A stretch of DNA of 17,032 bases, from contig UQDE01000038.1 of assembly GCA_900539735.1 (NCBI GenBank), positions 1 through 17,032 on the forward strand. The letters run 5' to 3'. The notes below the pieces were generated by a model, which worked only from the letters and a program-made list of their open reading frames with translations, did no database searches and was not told where the DNA came from. A program made the translations under genes and the position numbers. Shown one piece after another: positions 1 through 6,850 of the stretch (its first letter is position 1; every line of letters starts with the position of its first letter). The stretch is from an uncultured Collinsella sp. GTDB lineage: Bacteria; Actinomycetota; Coriobacteriia; Coriobacteriales; Coriobacteriaceae.

Positions 1-33
1 GGGTCAGCCCGTGGGAGGCCAGGGCGCCGCTGA
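1..33 (+). CDS. Possible 3' end of an upstream gene (partial)
   Basis: Frame 1 is open from the window edge to a TGA at 31-33 and would give a basic tail, GSARGRPGRR. The stop lies about 35 bases before a strong intrinsic terminator, which is a normal distance for a gene end. The other two frames run on into or past the terminator, so they are less likely. Ten residues are too few to name a family. The same DNA can also fold into hairpins (2-8 with 29-35, 40-45 with 51-56), so it could instead be the end of a structured RNA. Confidence 0.3.
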   Translation, partial: GSARGRPGRR

Positions 34-65
34 CCGGTGGACGGCACCGAGCCGTCATCGAACTG

Positions 66-100
66 AGAAGGGGGAGGCCTCGCGGCCTCCCCCTTTTTTG
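66..100 (+). terminator. Intrinsic terminator of the upstream transcript
   Basis: A perfect 12-bp stem (68-79 with 84-95) closes a four-base loop (tcgc) and runs into a T6 tract at 94-99. It has the form of a Rho-independent terminator on the + strand. It is less convincing on the - strand, where no T-run follows the hairpin. A second small inverted repeat, tttacg/cgtaaa at 103-108 and 112-117, follows and has no assigned role. Confidence 0.9.
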
Positions 101-163
101 CGTTTACGGGGCGTAAATGACTCTATTACACCAGACGATCTTATCGTTTTTGGTATTGAGCCT

Positions 164-631
164 TTATTTAAAGAAGATAAATCGAATAACAAGGGCAACT
201 GCTATGGCCACAATGATCAAAAGCAGGATTGTCAGTCGATGCTGCTTGCGTCGTTTACTTGACGAAACGAAGATTGATTTTCCTTGTTTTGGCGTCTCGA
301 GATAACGAGCCGAATGCGTTAAGGTTTGCTTAGGTCGGGGACCTCTTTGCTGCCGAGTTATGGGCGTTTTCGTCGGGTCGTCATTGATTGCGCTGTTTTT
401 TGATAACGGTGCATCTTTCAGATATACAGGGTCTCCCGAGGCGACGCCCATATGTTTACGTCCCGTTTGGGCATCCTCGAGCGTTTGATATCGATTTCTC
501 GTCACATACTCGGGCTCAGGATCATTAATGGGCTCTTGCGAGATGTGGGGGCGATGGAACCGTGGCGGCTGCGTGGAAGTTTCTTCCCCCTGCGTCTGCA
601 TAAACATTTTGTTCTGGTTCTGGTCGTCCAT
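164..631 (-). CDS. Orphan small protein with C-terminal membrane anchor
   Basis: This encodes a 155-residue protein I do not recognise. Residues 1-130 are polar, rich in Q, N, P, T, R and D, and look disordered, with no visible catalytic motif. A basic patch (KRRKQHR, 126-132) precedes one hydrophobic segment at about 133-149 (LTILLLIIVAIAVALVI), and the protein ends RFIFFK. This is a tail-anchored layout with the N-terminal part predicted in the cytoplasm. The start ATG has an AAAGGG sequence close upstream (about 4 bases), which is acceptable rather than strong. The gene and its upstream region are clearly more AT-rich than the rest of the window, which may reflect transfer or relaxed codon use. 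It is convergent with the transcript ending at 100 and divergent from hsp20. Its reality rests on length, a plausible membrane segment and the absence of a competing ORF. Confidence 0.6.
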   Translation of the reverse strand: MDDQNQNKMFMQTQGEETSTQPPRFHRPHISQEPINDPEPEYVTRNRYQTLEDAQTGRKHMGVASGDPVYLKDAPLSKNSAINDDPTKTPITRQQRGPRPKQTLTHSARYLETPKQGKSIFVSSSKRRKQHRLTILLLIIVAIAVALVIRFIFFK

Positions 632-908
632 GATGCCCTTTAGCTCGTTACCAACAACGTGTACGCGCTCATTGTAAGCCCCTTGTTATTTGTAGCTGCG
701 AACATACTTGTTATTTAAGCTCTGGTTCAAAGAACCTTAACCTTATTTAAACCTGAGTCACACACACTTAGATATGCTTATAGTACTGGACTCAAAAAAC
801 TTTATAGTCGATGTATATATGAGCATCGTGTGGGCATATATAAGAGCGTCAAAAGAAGTCCCAGTCACCTAGAAGATGACTCGGCAGTCCTATAAAGGAG
901 TGGTAAAC
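632..908 (+). promoter_or_regulatory. AT-rich upstream region of hsp20 with several inverted repeats
   Basis: This divergent intergenic region must hold promoters for the tail-anchored gene (-) and hsp20 (+). Visible elements: a perfect ggttc-aaa-gaacc repeat (724-736); a sequence resembling the HspR operator HAIR, CCTGAGT-N7-ACTTAGA (752-772), with 10 of 14 positions matching CTTGAGT-N7-ACTCAAG as I recall it; and two overlapping inverted repeats, cgatg/catcg (809-813, 824-828) and TATATATG/CATATATA (814-821, 835-842). TATAAG at 839-844 is a possible -10, but no good -35 was found. The hsp20 SD (AAGGAG, 895-900) is strong. I see no CIRCE element and no coding sequence here. Confidence 0.45.
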
Positions 909-1340
909 ATGGCAAGCATGGTTCCTTATCGTTCGGTTTTTGGCGTTCGTCCCTCTGCGAGCTCGCTGTTCGATCTGTTTGATGATATGAGTGATCTGGC
1001 GAACAGCTCGATTGCCTCTAAGGCGTTCCCCGTTGATGTTGAGGATAAGGGCGATGGCTATGAGGTCAAGGCTTATCTAACCGGCGTCGCCAAGGACGAT
1101 ATCGATGTCGAGCTTAACGAGGGCCGTCTGTCCATTAGCGTAAATGTCGAGGAAGACGAGGAGAACGAGGGCAAGAACTTCTTGCAGAAGGAGTTCAGCT
1201 CGTACAGTGCAACGCGTGGCGTGTATCTAAAGGACGCTTCGAGCGAGGGTCTCTCGGCTAAGTACGCTGACGGCATCCTGACCGTTACGGTTCCCAAGAT
1301 TGTCGAGAAGAAGAACGTTACGAAGATCTCCATCGACTAA
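909..1340 (+). CDS. hsp20: Hsp20 / alpha-crystallin family small heat-shock protein
   Basis: This is a 143-residue ATP-independent chaperone that holds unfolding proteins in the cytoplasm for later refolding. The alpha-crystallin domain spans about residues 37-135. It begins at FPVDVED and ends with the conserved GILTVTVPK strand. The C-terminal ISI at the end of the protein matches the I-x-I/V motif by which small heat-shock proteins assemble into oligomers. The N-terminal arm (PYRSVFGVRPSASSLFDLFDDM) is typical of the class. The start at 909 is chosen because AAGGAG lies 8 bases upstream; an in-frame ATG at 876 lacks an SD and would add an atypical leader. The gene is monocistronic, with a terminator 32 bases after the stop. 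Heat regulation is expected for the family, but the operator here is not certain. Confidence 0.93.
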   Translation: MASMVPYRSVFGVRPSASSLFDLFDDMSDLANSSIASKAFPVDVEDKGDGYEVKAYLTGVAKDDIDVELNEGRLSISVNVEEDEENEGKNFLQKEFSSYSATRGVYLKDASSEGLSAKYADGILTVTVPKIVEKKNVTKISID

Positions 1341-1372
1341 CTTCGTTGGCGTTCTGTGCTATTAAGAGATAA

Positions 1373-1408
1373 CAAAAGGGGCTGGGAAGCGATTCCCGGC
1401 CCCTTTTG
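1373..1408. terminator. Bidirectional terminator between hsp20 and walJ
   Basis: Sixteen base pairs (1373-1388 with 1393-1408, one G-T wobble) close a GCGA tetraloop. The stem begins with AAAA and ends with TTTT, so both strands present a GC-rich hairpin followed by a U-run. It lies between two convergent stops (1340 and 1423) and probably serves both genes. Confidence 0.85.
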
Positions 1409-1422
1409 CTGTCTAGGACAGT

Positions 1423-2232
1423 CTATTGAATGGTTGCTGGCCTATGCTGGCTTGCGGGGCGTATCGAGAGTCTTCGCGATCCTTGGAGAAGGGTGGCGGA
1501 GCTGCCGACCTCGTTATCCAGGGTTGCGGCTAGAGCTTTGGCATAGCTTTTGACGGTAAGGCTTGGACGATTATTGTCCTGGCTGATGTGCATGGCGATG
1601 AGCTGTTCTGTGCGATCGGTAACAAGTTCTCGCGCGGCTTCGGCGGCTTGGTCGTTGGAGAGGTGTCCCCTTGCAGACAGGATGCGCTCTTGAAGAAAGC
1701 GGGGATATTCTCCCTTGCGCAGCATGGTCACATCGTGGTTGCTTTCGAGCGCGAGAACTCGACAATCTTTGAGGGTGTTCATGGCTTGGCTCGATAGCTC
1801 TCCGGTGTCGGTGGCAAAGCCGATGGAATCATCGAGGACGTCGAATCGATAGCCGACTGGATTGATGACATCGTGCGATGTTGAGTAGGTTTGCACGTGG
1901 ATGCCGGCAATGGATAGGGTGTCACCGGGATCGAATTCCTCGACAGGCAGATGCGAAAGAATTTCTTTGCTCGAAAGTGTGCCCCTGCTGGCATAGAGGG
2001 GGCCGTGCCAGTGCTTGCACCAGACATCGAGACCCTTGATGTGGTCGCTGTGCTCATGCGTAATGAGAAGAGCCGAGACGTTGTCTGCCGAGAGCCCCAG
2101 TTCTGCCATGCGCTTTAATGTCTCGCGGCGAGAAAGACCGTCGTCAATCATGATGAGCCCCCGGGGGCCTTCAATGAGCGCGCAGTTGCCTTTTGAGCCG
2201 CTGCCAAGGATATGAAGGTGCAGACGAGACAT
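1423..2232 (-). CDS. walJ: WalJ/YycJ-type metallo-beta-lactamase-fold hydrolase
   Basis: The 269-residue protein belongs to the metallo-beta-lactamase superfamily, closest by eye to WalJ (YycJ), a cytoplasmic metal-dependent hydrolase or nuclease linked in Firmicutes to the WalRK locus and to coordinating cell-wall and DNA metabolism. It opens with LGSGSKGNC (9-17). The metal-binding HEHSDH is at 59-64, followed by IKGL as in YycJ. Further ligands are H120 (TSHD) and D142 (ATDTGE). The family blocks ALESNHD (161-167) and GHLSND (189-194) and a late HISQDNN are all present. The start at 2232 is chosen because it matches family N-termini; longer in-frame starts would run into tilS. Its SD is weak. 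No walRK genes are visible, so a role in that pathway is not supported by context. Confidence 0.85.
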   Translation of the reverse strand: MSRLHLHILGSGSKGNCALIEGPRGLIMIDDGLSRRETLKRMAELGLSADNVSALLITHEHSDHIKGLDVWCKHWHGPLYASRGTLSSKEILSHLPVEEFDPGDTLSIAGIHVQTYSTSHDVINPVGYRFDVLDDSIGFATDTGELSSQAMNTLKDCRVLALESNHDVTMLRKGEYPRFLQERILSARGHLSNDQAAEAARELVTDRTEQLIAMHISQDNNRPSLTVKSYAKALAATLDNEVGSSATLLQGSRRLSIRPASQHRPATIQ

Positions 2233-2280
2233 AAGATTCCAAAGGATACAATGGGTGCGAACGAATAGAGGAGGAAGCAA
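2233..2280 (+). promoter_or_regulatory. Divergent walJ-tilS intergenic region with candidate -10 and strong SD
   Basis: This 48-bp gap separates two divergent genes. TACAAT at 2247-2252 is a plausible -10 for tilS, with transcription starting near 2259 and a leader of about 20 bases. No good -35 is visible. AGGAGG at 2268-2273 is a strong SD for the tilS start at 2281. The walJ promoter would have to overlap the tilS coding sequence. Confidence 0.4.
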
Positions 2281-3822
2281 ATGCCAACGGTATCTCAGCA
2301 TTATGGACACCATGCTGCATCGTGGGCCGATGATAAAGCCCTGGCAACGCGGCAGACGGCTGCCCCCGTGGTGCTCATGGTATCAGGTGGTGCGGACTCG
2401 ACGGCTTTGCTCCTTATGGCATGCACATCAAAGTTGGATATTCTGGATGGGCGTGGTGTGGCCCCCATCGCGCGCGAGCGACTGCACGTGCTGCATGTGA
2501 ACCATCATCTGCGCGGCGAGGCATCCGATGGCGACGAGGCCTTCGTGCGCGGCCTATGCGCACAATATGGCTTGCCGCTGTGTGTTGAGCATGCCTATTT
2601 TGATGATGAATCGGGCAATATCGAGGCGGCTGCCCGCGAGGTGCGCTATGCCGCGGCGCGGAGGTATGTTCGCGAACTCTGCGCCCAGACGGGGGCACCG
2701 CGAACGGCGGCTCGTATCTGCACCGCGCACACGTCTTCGGATCGCGCGGAAACGTTTTTGATGAACGCGATTAAGGGTTCGGGGCCCGCTGGTCTATCGA
2801 GCATTCCTCGCCGGAGGAATATCGTGGTGCGTCCCTTGCTCGACCTAACTCATGGCGAGCTCGTGGGCTATCTACAGGTACATGGTCAGCCGTGGCGAGA
2901 GGATGAGAGCAACGAGGACGTGTCGTACTTGCGTAACTACGTGCGCCATCGAGTGATGCCGGTGGTGGCGCAGCGCAACGCGAGCGTCTGTAAGACGATT
3001 GGCGCCGCCTGCGAGATCTTAGGCGATGAGGACGCTTTTCTTTCCCAGCTTTCCGCGCAGGCGTTTCGAAGCTGCCTGCGTAAGGAGGCGGCGGGTGCAC
3101 TGGTCCTTGACGCTCGCCGACTGGCCGCGGCCGAGGTGGTGATTGCTCGGCGCATGGTGCGACTGGCAATTAAGCGTATCGACCCCGACGCTCGCCCGGA
3201 GATGCGGCATGTGGAGCGCGTGCTTGCCTGTGTCGCCGAAGGCTCGGGTTCGGTCACGCTGCCGGCGGGAATCGATGCGCGCGTGGAGTTTGGCATGCTG
3301 TCATTCAAGGCCCCGGCGGCGCGCGAGGGGTTAGTTGCCGATTGGGTCACCATTCCCGGTCGATTGCCGCTGGGGGCGGGCCGCATCCTGGTGGCAGAGC
3401 CGATAGCCGTCGAGCCGGGGTGTGATATTGTGCGCCGTGCCCGCGAACTCGCGGGTGCCGGAGGGGTGGTCGCTATGGTGGATGCCGCGACGCTGGGCTT
3501 TGCCGATCGCGATAGCGAACGGATGCTCGCCGGCTCGCGCGGGGAGATTCCCGCCGAGGCGCGTTTGGCGCGTCTGTGGGTAGACGGTCCCGCGCCGGGG
3601 GATGTGATGTGTCCGTTGGGCATGAGTGGGCGAAGTAAGAAGGTGTCGGACCTGCTCAACGAGGCTCGTATTCCCGTTTCTGAGCGCGCAGGCGTTCCTG
3701 TGGTGAGAACGGCTCCGGGAGGTGCCGTGGTATGGGTCGCAGGCGTTCGCACGGACGAGCGTTTTAAATGCACGGCCGCAACGCGCGTGGCGTATCTGCT
3801 TCGTGTGGTCGATGCGGAATAG
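2281..3822 (+). CDS. tilS: tRNA(Ile)-lysidine synthetase TilS
   Basis: TilS converts cytidine 34 of tRNA-Ile(CAU) to lysidine using ATP and lysine, so the tRNA reads AUA and is charged with isoleucine. The 513-residue product carries the N-type ATP pyrophosphatase P-loop SGGADS (35-40), then HVNHHLRGEAS and the HTSSDRAETFLMNAIKGSG block typical of TilS. The DESNEDVSYLRNYVRHRVMP stretch also matches the family. The C-terminal domain contains PGDV at about 439 and the conserved KKVSDLLNEARIP segment. It is longer than the E. coli enzyme (about 430 residues). The start is fixed by AGGAGG 7 bases upstream. It is followed by hpt and ftsH in the same direction, a neighbourhood also seen in Bacillus. 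Large open frames on the opposite strand are codon-bias shadows. Confidence 0.95.
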   Translation: MPTVSQHYGHHAASWADDKALATRQTAAPVVLMVSGGADSTALLLMACTSKLDILDGRGVAPIARERLHVLHVNHHLRGEASDGDEAFVRGLCAQYGLPLCVEHAYFDDESGNIEAAAREVRYAAARRYVRELCAQTGAPRTAARICTAHTSSDRAETFLMNAIKGSGPAGLSSIPRRRNIVVRPLLDLTHGELVGYLQVHGQPWREDESNEDVSYLRNYVRHRVMPVVAQRNASVCKTIGAACEILGDEDAFLSQLSAQAFRSCLRKEAAGALVLDARRLAAAEVVIARRMVRLAIKRIDPDARPEMRHVERVLACVAEGSGSVTLPAGIDARVEFGMLSFKAPAAREGLVADWVTIPGRLPLGAGRILVAEPIAVEPGCDIVRRARELAGAGGVVAMVDAATLGFADRDSERMLAGSRGEIPAEARLARLWVDGPAPGDVMCPLGMSGRSKKVSDLLNEARIPVSERAGVPVVRTAPGGAVVWVAGVRTDERFKCTAATRVAYLLRVVDAE

Positions 3823-3904
3823 CATCCCACGCCAGCTATTCTGTGCGACGTTGACGGTATTCCCGCGCTGATGGCGTACGGGCTAGAAAATATACCCCGT
3901 GCGC

Positions 3905-3913
3905 TGCTAGAAT
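3905..3913 (+). promoter_or_regulatory. Candidate extended -10 promoter for hpt-ftsH
   Basis: TG-c-TAGAAT in the 147-bp gap between tilS and hpt fits an extended -10 element, with 5 of 6 matches to TATAAT. It would give a leader of about 50 bases. TTGACG at 3851-3856 is a good -35 hexamer, but it is too far away to pair with this -10 and has no good -10 of its own. The gap has no terminator-like hairpin, so read-through from tilS is likely as well. Confidence 0.35.
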
Positions 3914-3969
3914 GTGAAGTTCGCGTCCATACGGCGGTGTGTGGGCGATAAGCACAAGAAAGGGTTGTC

Positions 3970-4518
3970 ATGGCTTCTCAACATCCGGATATCGAGAAGG
4001 TTCTGTTTACGCAGGAGGATATCGACGGTATCGTCTCTCGCCTGGGCGAGGAGATTACGCGCGACTACGCTGGTAAGGATCTGGTGCTGATCGCGGTTCT
4101 GCGCGGCGCTGTTGTCTTTATGGGCGATCTGATGCGCAAGATCGAGCTGCCGACCAACATCGATTTCATGGCTGTTTCGAGCTATGGCGACGGTGTGAAG
4201 TCTTCGGGCATCGTGCGTATCATTAAGGACCTGGATATCGACATCCGTGGTCGCGACGTGCTGATCGTCGAGGACATTCTGGACTCGGGCCTGACCCTCA
4301 AGTACCTGATGAAGAACCTCGAGAGCCGCAAGCCCGCTTCTCTGGAGGTCGCCGCCTTCCTGTGGAAGGACGTTGAGGACCGCGTCTCGGCCATCACGCC
4401 CAAGTATGTTGGAACCCATTGCCCCGATGCCTTTGTGGTGGGCTACGGCCTCGACTATGCCGAGCGCTATCGTAACCTTCCGTATCTGGGCATTTTGAAA
4501 CCGGAGGTTTATTCGTAA
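3970..4518 (+). CDS. hpt: Hypoxanthine phosphoribosyltransferase
   Basis: This 182-residue cytoplasmic enzyme of purine salvage transfers phosphoribose from PRPP to hypoxanthine (and usually guanine), giving IMP or GMP. The PRPP-binding signature is VLIVEDILDSGLTL (97-110), with E101, D102 and D105 as the usual acidic residues. AVLRGAVVF (42-50) is the pyrophosphate loop, and SYGDG (71-75) is the mobile loop that closes over the site. Length and motif order are normal for bacterial Hpt. The start has AAAGGG a few bases upstream. The stop TAA (4516-4518) is one base from the ftsH ATG, and the ftsH SD (GGAGG, 4503-4507) lies inside the hpt 3' end, so the two are cotranscribed and probably translationally coupled. 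Confidence 0.95.
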   Translation: MASQHPDIEKVLFTQEDIDGIVSRLGEEITRDYAGKDLVLIAVLRGAVVFMGDLMRKIELPTNIDFMAVSSYGDGVKSSGIVRIIKDLDIDIRGRDVLIVEDILDSGLTLKYLMKNLESRKPASLEVAAFLWKDVEDRVSAITPKYVGTHCPDAFVVGYGLDYAERYRNLPYLGILKPEVYS

Positions 4519-4519
4519 G

Positions 4520-6661
4520 ATGCCCGACGACCATAACGATAACAATTCCCAGACTCCCCGGGAGCCTAAGATCCCGGGGATGCCCGGAGGCAAGAAGCCC
4601 ACGCGTACGGGCTGGCTGTATTTTATTTTGGCTTGCGCGCTTCTGGGCTACGCCTTCTTTAACATGGGCTCCGGCTTTGCCAGCTCCAGCAATACCGTTA
4701 AGCTTGCGACGAGCGAGATGGTGAGCGCCATTAAGCAGGATCGCGTTGAAGATTTGACCTATACGGTTCAAGACGGAAGCGTGGCGGGTCATTACTGGAA
4801 GACGAAAAAGGACAAGGGTGATACGAGCGAGCTCAAGAGCTTCTCCTCGACCTATGTCGGCTCCGATTCACTTGCCGAGCTTATGGCGGAGCACCCCGAC
4901 ACCAAGTACATCGTCAACACCAACGACCCCGATTTTTGGGGCGACTTGGCGATGAGTGTGCTGCCGACGATCGCCCTGATCGCCATCATGTTCTACTTTA
5001 TGCGCCAGATGATGGGCGCCAATAATAGGAACATGCAGTTTGGCAAGACCAACGCCAAGACCAACGAGGCTACGCGTCCCAAGGTCAAGTTTGAGGATGT
5101 TGCCGGCGTGGACGAGGCAGTCGAGGAGCTCGAGGAGATCCGTGACTTTTTGAGCGATCCGGACCGCTATCGCAAGCTGGGCGCCAAGATCCCGCGTGGC
5201 GTGTTGCTGGTGGGCCCTCCGGGTACCGGTAAAACCCTGCTGGCCAAGGCCGTTGCCGGCGAGGCGGGCGTGCCGTTCTTTAGCATCTCGGGTTCCGACT
5301 TTGTCGAGATGTTCGTGGGTGTCGGCGCCAGCCGCGTGCGCGACCTTTTTAAGGAGGCCAAGTCTCAGGCTCCGTCAATCATCTTTATTGACGAGATCGA
5401 TGCCGTGGGACGTCAGCGCGGAGCTGGCTTGGGCGGCGGTCACGACGAGCGCGAGCAAACGCTCAACCAGCTGCTGGTCGAGATGGACGGCTTTGAGGAA
5501 AGCGAGTCGGTCATCCTGATCGCTGCGACCAACCGTCCTGACATCCTGGATCCGGCATTGCTGCGTCCCGGCCGTTTTGACCGTCAGGTTACGGTCGACC
5601 GTCCGGATGTGAAGGGCCGCGAGCAGATCTTGCGCGTGCATGCCGAGAACAAGCCGATGGACGAGGACGTGAAGTTTGAGAAGCTCGCCCAGATGACCGT
5701 TGGCTTCACCGGCGCCGATCTGGCAAATCTGCTCAACGAGTCTGCGCTGCTGGCTGCCCGCCGCCATCGTTCCGTGATCTCGATGGACGAGGTCGAGGAG
5801 TCGATGGAGCGCGTGATTGCCGGACCGCAACGCAAGGGTCGCGTGATGACCGAAGCCGAGCGCACCACGATTGCCTACCATGAGAGCGGCCACGCCCTGG
5901 TGGGCCACATCTTGGAGCATTCCGATCCGGTTCATAAGATCTCGATCGTCAGCCGCGGTCAGGCCCTGGGCTACACACTGCAGCTTCCGCAGGAGGATCA
6001 CTTCCTCAAGACCAAGAACGAGATGCTCGACGAGCTCGCCGTGTTCTTGGGCGGTCGCGTTGCCGAGGAGCTCATGTGCGACGACATCACGTCGGGCGCG
6101 AGCAACGATCTGGAGCGCGCGACTAAGATGGCGCGCGAGATGGTCACGCGCTTGGGCATGAGCGAGGAGCTGGGCACGCAGGTCTTTGGCGAGGCGCAAC
6201 ATCAGGTGTTCCTGGGTCGCGACTACGCCGATCACCAGGATTACTCCGAGGAGACGGCGCGCCGCATCGATATCGAGGTTCAGCGCATCATGCGCGAAGC
6301 CCATCGCCGTGCGGTCGAGATTTTGGATGCCTGTCGCGATCAGCTCGATCTGATGGCGAAGGTGCTGCTTGAGCGCGAGACCGTCGAAGGCGACGCCGTG
6401 AACGCCCTACTCGACAACGAGTGGGATGCTTACCTTGAGCGCGAGGGCGATATCCTGGCGGCCAAGGAGGAGCGCAACGCCAAGGCGGCCGGCATGCCGA
6501 CCAAGAAGCGCTCGCCTCGCATGAGCGAGGAGGAGCTGGCGGCTGATGCTGCGGCCTTTGCGCAGGCGGCCATGCAGGAGGATGCCGAAGCCGCATCCGA
6601 TAATGCTGACGATGACCATGCCGTCGTCGATGCCGATGCCGACACCGACGCCGACAAATAG
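4520..6661 (+). CDS. ftsH: ATP-dependent zinc metalloprotease FtsH
   Basis: FtsH is a membrane-anchored AAA+ protease that unfolds and degrades membrane and regulatory proteins, acting as a hexamer. Of 713 residues, 31-49 form the first membrane segment, about 50-140 the extracytoplasmic domain and about 145-165 the second segment. The AAA+ module has Walker A GPPGTGKT (232-239), the pore loop FVGVGA, Walker B IIFIDE (287-292) and the second region of homology ending LRPGRFDR (348-355). The protease domain has zinc-binding HESGH (454-458) and the third ligand D530 in SGASNDLERAT. All catalytic residues are intact. The extreme C-terminus is an Ala/Asp-rich tail ending in an acidic DADADTDADK repeat, encoded by a GCCGAT-like six-base periodicity and probably disordered. 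The gene ends at a clear terminator. Confidence 0.97.
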   Translation: MPDDHNDNNSQTPREPKIPGMPGGKKPTRTGWLYFILACALLGYAFFNMGSGFASSSNTVKLATSEMVSAIKQDRVEDLTYTVQDGSVAGHYWKTKKDKGDTSELKSFSSTYVGSDSLAELMAEHPDTKYIVNTNDPDFWGDLAMSVLPTIALIAIMFYFMRQMMGANNRNMQFGKTNAKTNEATRPKVKFEDVAGVDEAVEELEEIRDFLSDPDRYRKLGAKIPRGVLLVGPPGTGKTLLAKAVAGEAGVPFFSISGSDFVEMFVGVGASRVRDLFKEAKSQAPSIIFIDEIDAVGRQRGAGLGGGHDEREQTLNQLLVEMDGFEESESVILIAATNRPDILDPALLRPGRFDRQVTVDRPDVKGREQILRVHAENKPMDEDVKFEKLAQMTVGFTGADLANLLNESALLAARRHRSVISMDEVEESMERVIAGPQRKGRVMTEAERTTIAYHESGHALVGHILEHSDPVHKISIVSRGQALGYTLQLPQEDHFLKTKNEMLDELAVFLGGRVAEELMCDDITSGASNDLERATKMAREMVTRLGMSEELGTQVFGEAQHQVFLGRDYADHQDYSEETARRIDIEVQRIMREAHRRAVEILDACRDQLDLMAKVLLERETVEGDAVNALLDNEWDAYLEREGDILAAKEERNAKAAGMPTKKRSPRMSEEELAADAAAFAQAAMQEDAEAASDNADDDHAVVDADADTDADK

Positions 6662-6672
6662 TCTTTGTGGCG

Positions 6673-6709
6673 AAAGCCTCCGCGGGGAAACCTGCGGAGG
6701 CTTTTTCTT
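6673..6709 (+). terminator. Intrinsic terminator after ftsH
   Basis: A perfect 11-bp stem, aaagcctccgc (6673-6683) with gcggaggcttt (6694-6704), is followed by a T-rich tract (tttttcttt). It lies 12 bases after the ftsH stop and should end the hpt-ftsH transcript. Confidence 0.9.
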
Positions 6710-6729
6710 TTGAGCGATATGGGGCCGTC

Positions 6730-6791
6730 TGTTGATTGGGGACAGACTTAAATGAGCGTTTTCACGCATTTAAGTCTGTCCCCAATCAACA
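6730..6791. repeat. Perfect 25-bp inverted repeat (REP-like palindrome)
   Basis: The left arm 6730-6754 and right arm 6767-6791 are exact reverse complements around a 12-base centre (6755-6766). The arm contains ATTGGGGACAGACTTAAATG. It lies 20 bases beyond the ftsH terminator and before the aminotransferase promoter, a usual place for REP-type elements. No T-run follows, so it is not needed as a terminator. GGGGACAGAC-type arms resemble, by recollection, repeats mobilised by IS200-like or REP-associated tyrosine transposases; no such transposase is present in this window. Confidence 0.85.
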
Positions 6792-6820
6792 TTGCTGCGG
6801 CACTTTGCTCGGCTAAAGCG

Positions 6821-6826
6821 TACAAT
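6821..6826 (+). promoter_or_regulatory. Candidate -10 box of the aminotransferase gene
   Basis: TACAAT lies 25 bases before the start codon at 6851, preceded by aaagcg. No convincing -35 hexamer was found at 16-18 bases. The AAAGGGG SD lies just before the start. The placement just downstream of the palindrome suggests that the repeat inserted upstream of the promoter rather than inside the transcript. Confidence 0.4.
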
Positions 6827-6850
6827 AGCGCCTATGCGAAAGGGGAACAG

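Noticed and set aside
632..908. CIRCE element upstream of hsp20
   Set aside because: No TTAGCACTC-N9-GAGTGCTAA-like sequence is present.
2937..3971. 344-codon open frame on the - strand over tilS
   Set aside because: It is antisense to a confidently identified tilS, is low-complexity Ser/Arg/Thr-rich and matches no family; GC-rich codon bias produces such frames.
5375..6304. 309-codon open frame antisense to ftsH
   Set aside because: It mirrors the intact FtsH protease region and has no domain of its own.
6752..6850. N-terminal extension of the aminotransferase
   Set aside because: It translates the palindrome and the promoter; the SD and family alignment place the start at 6851.
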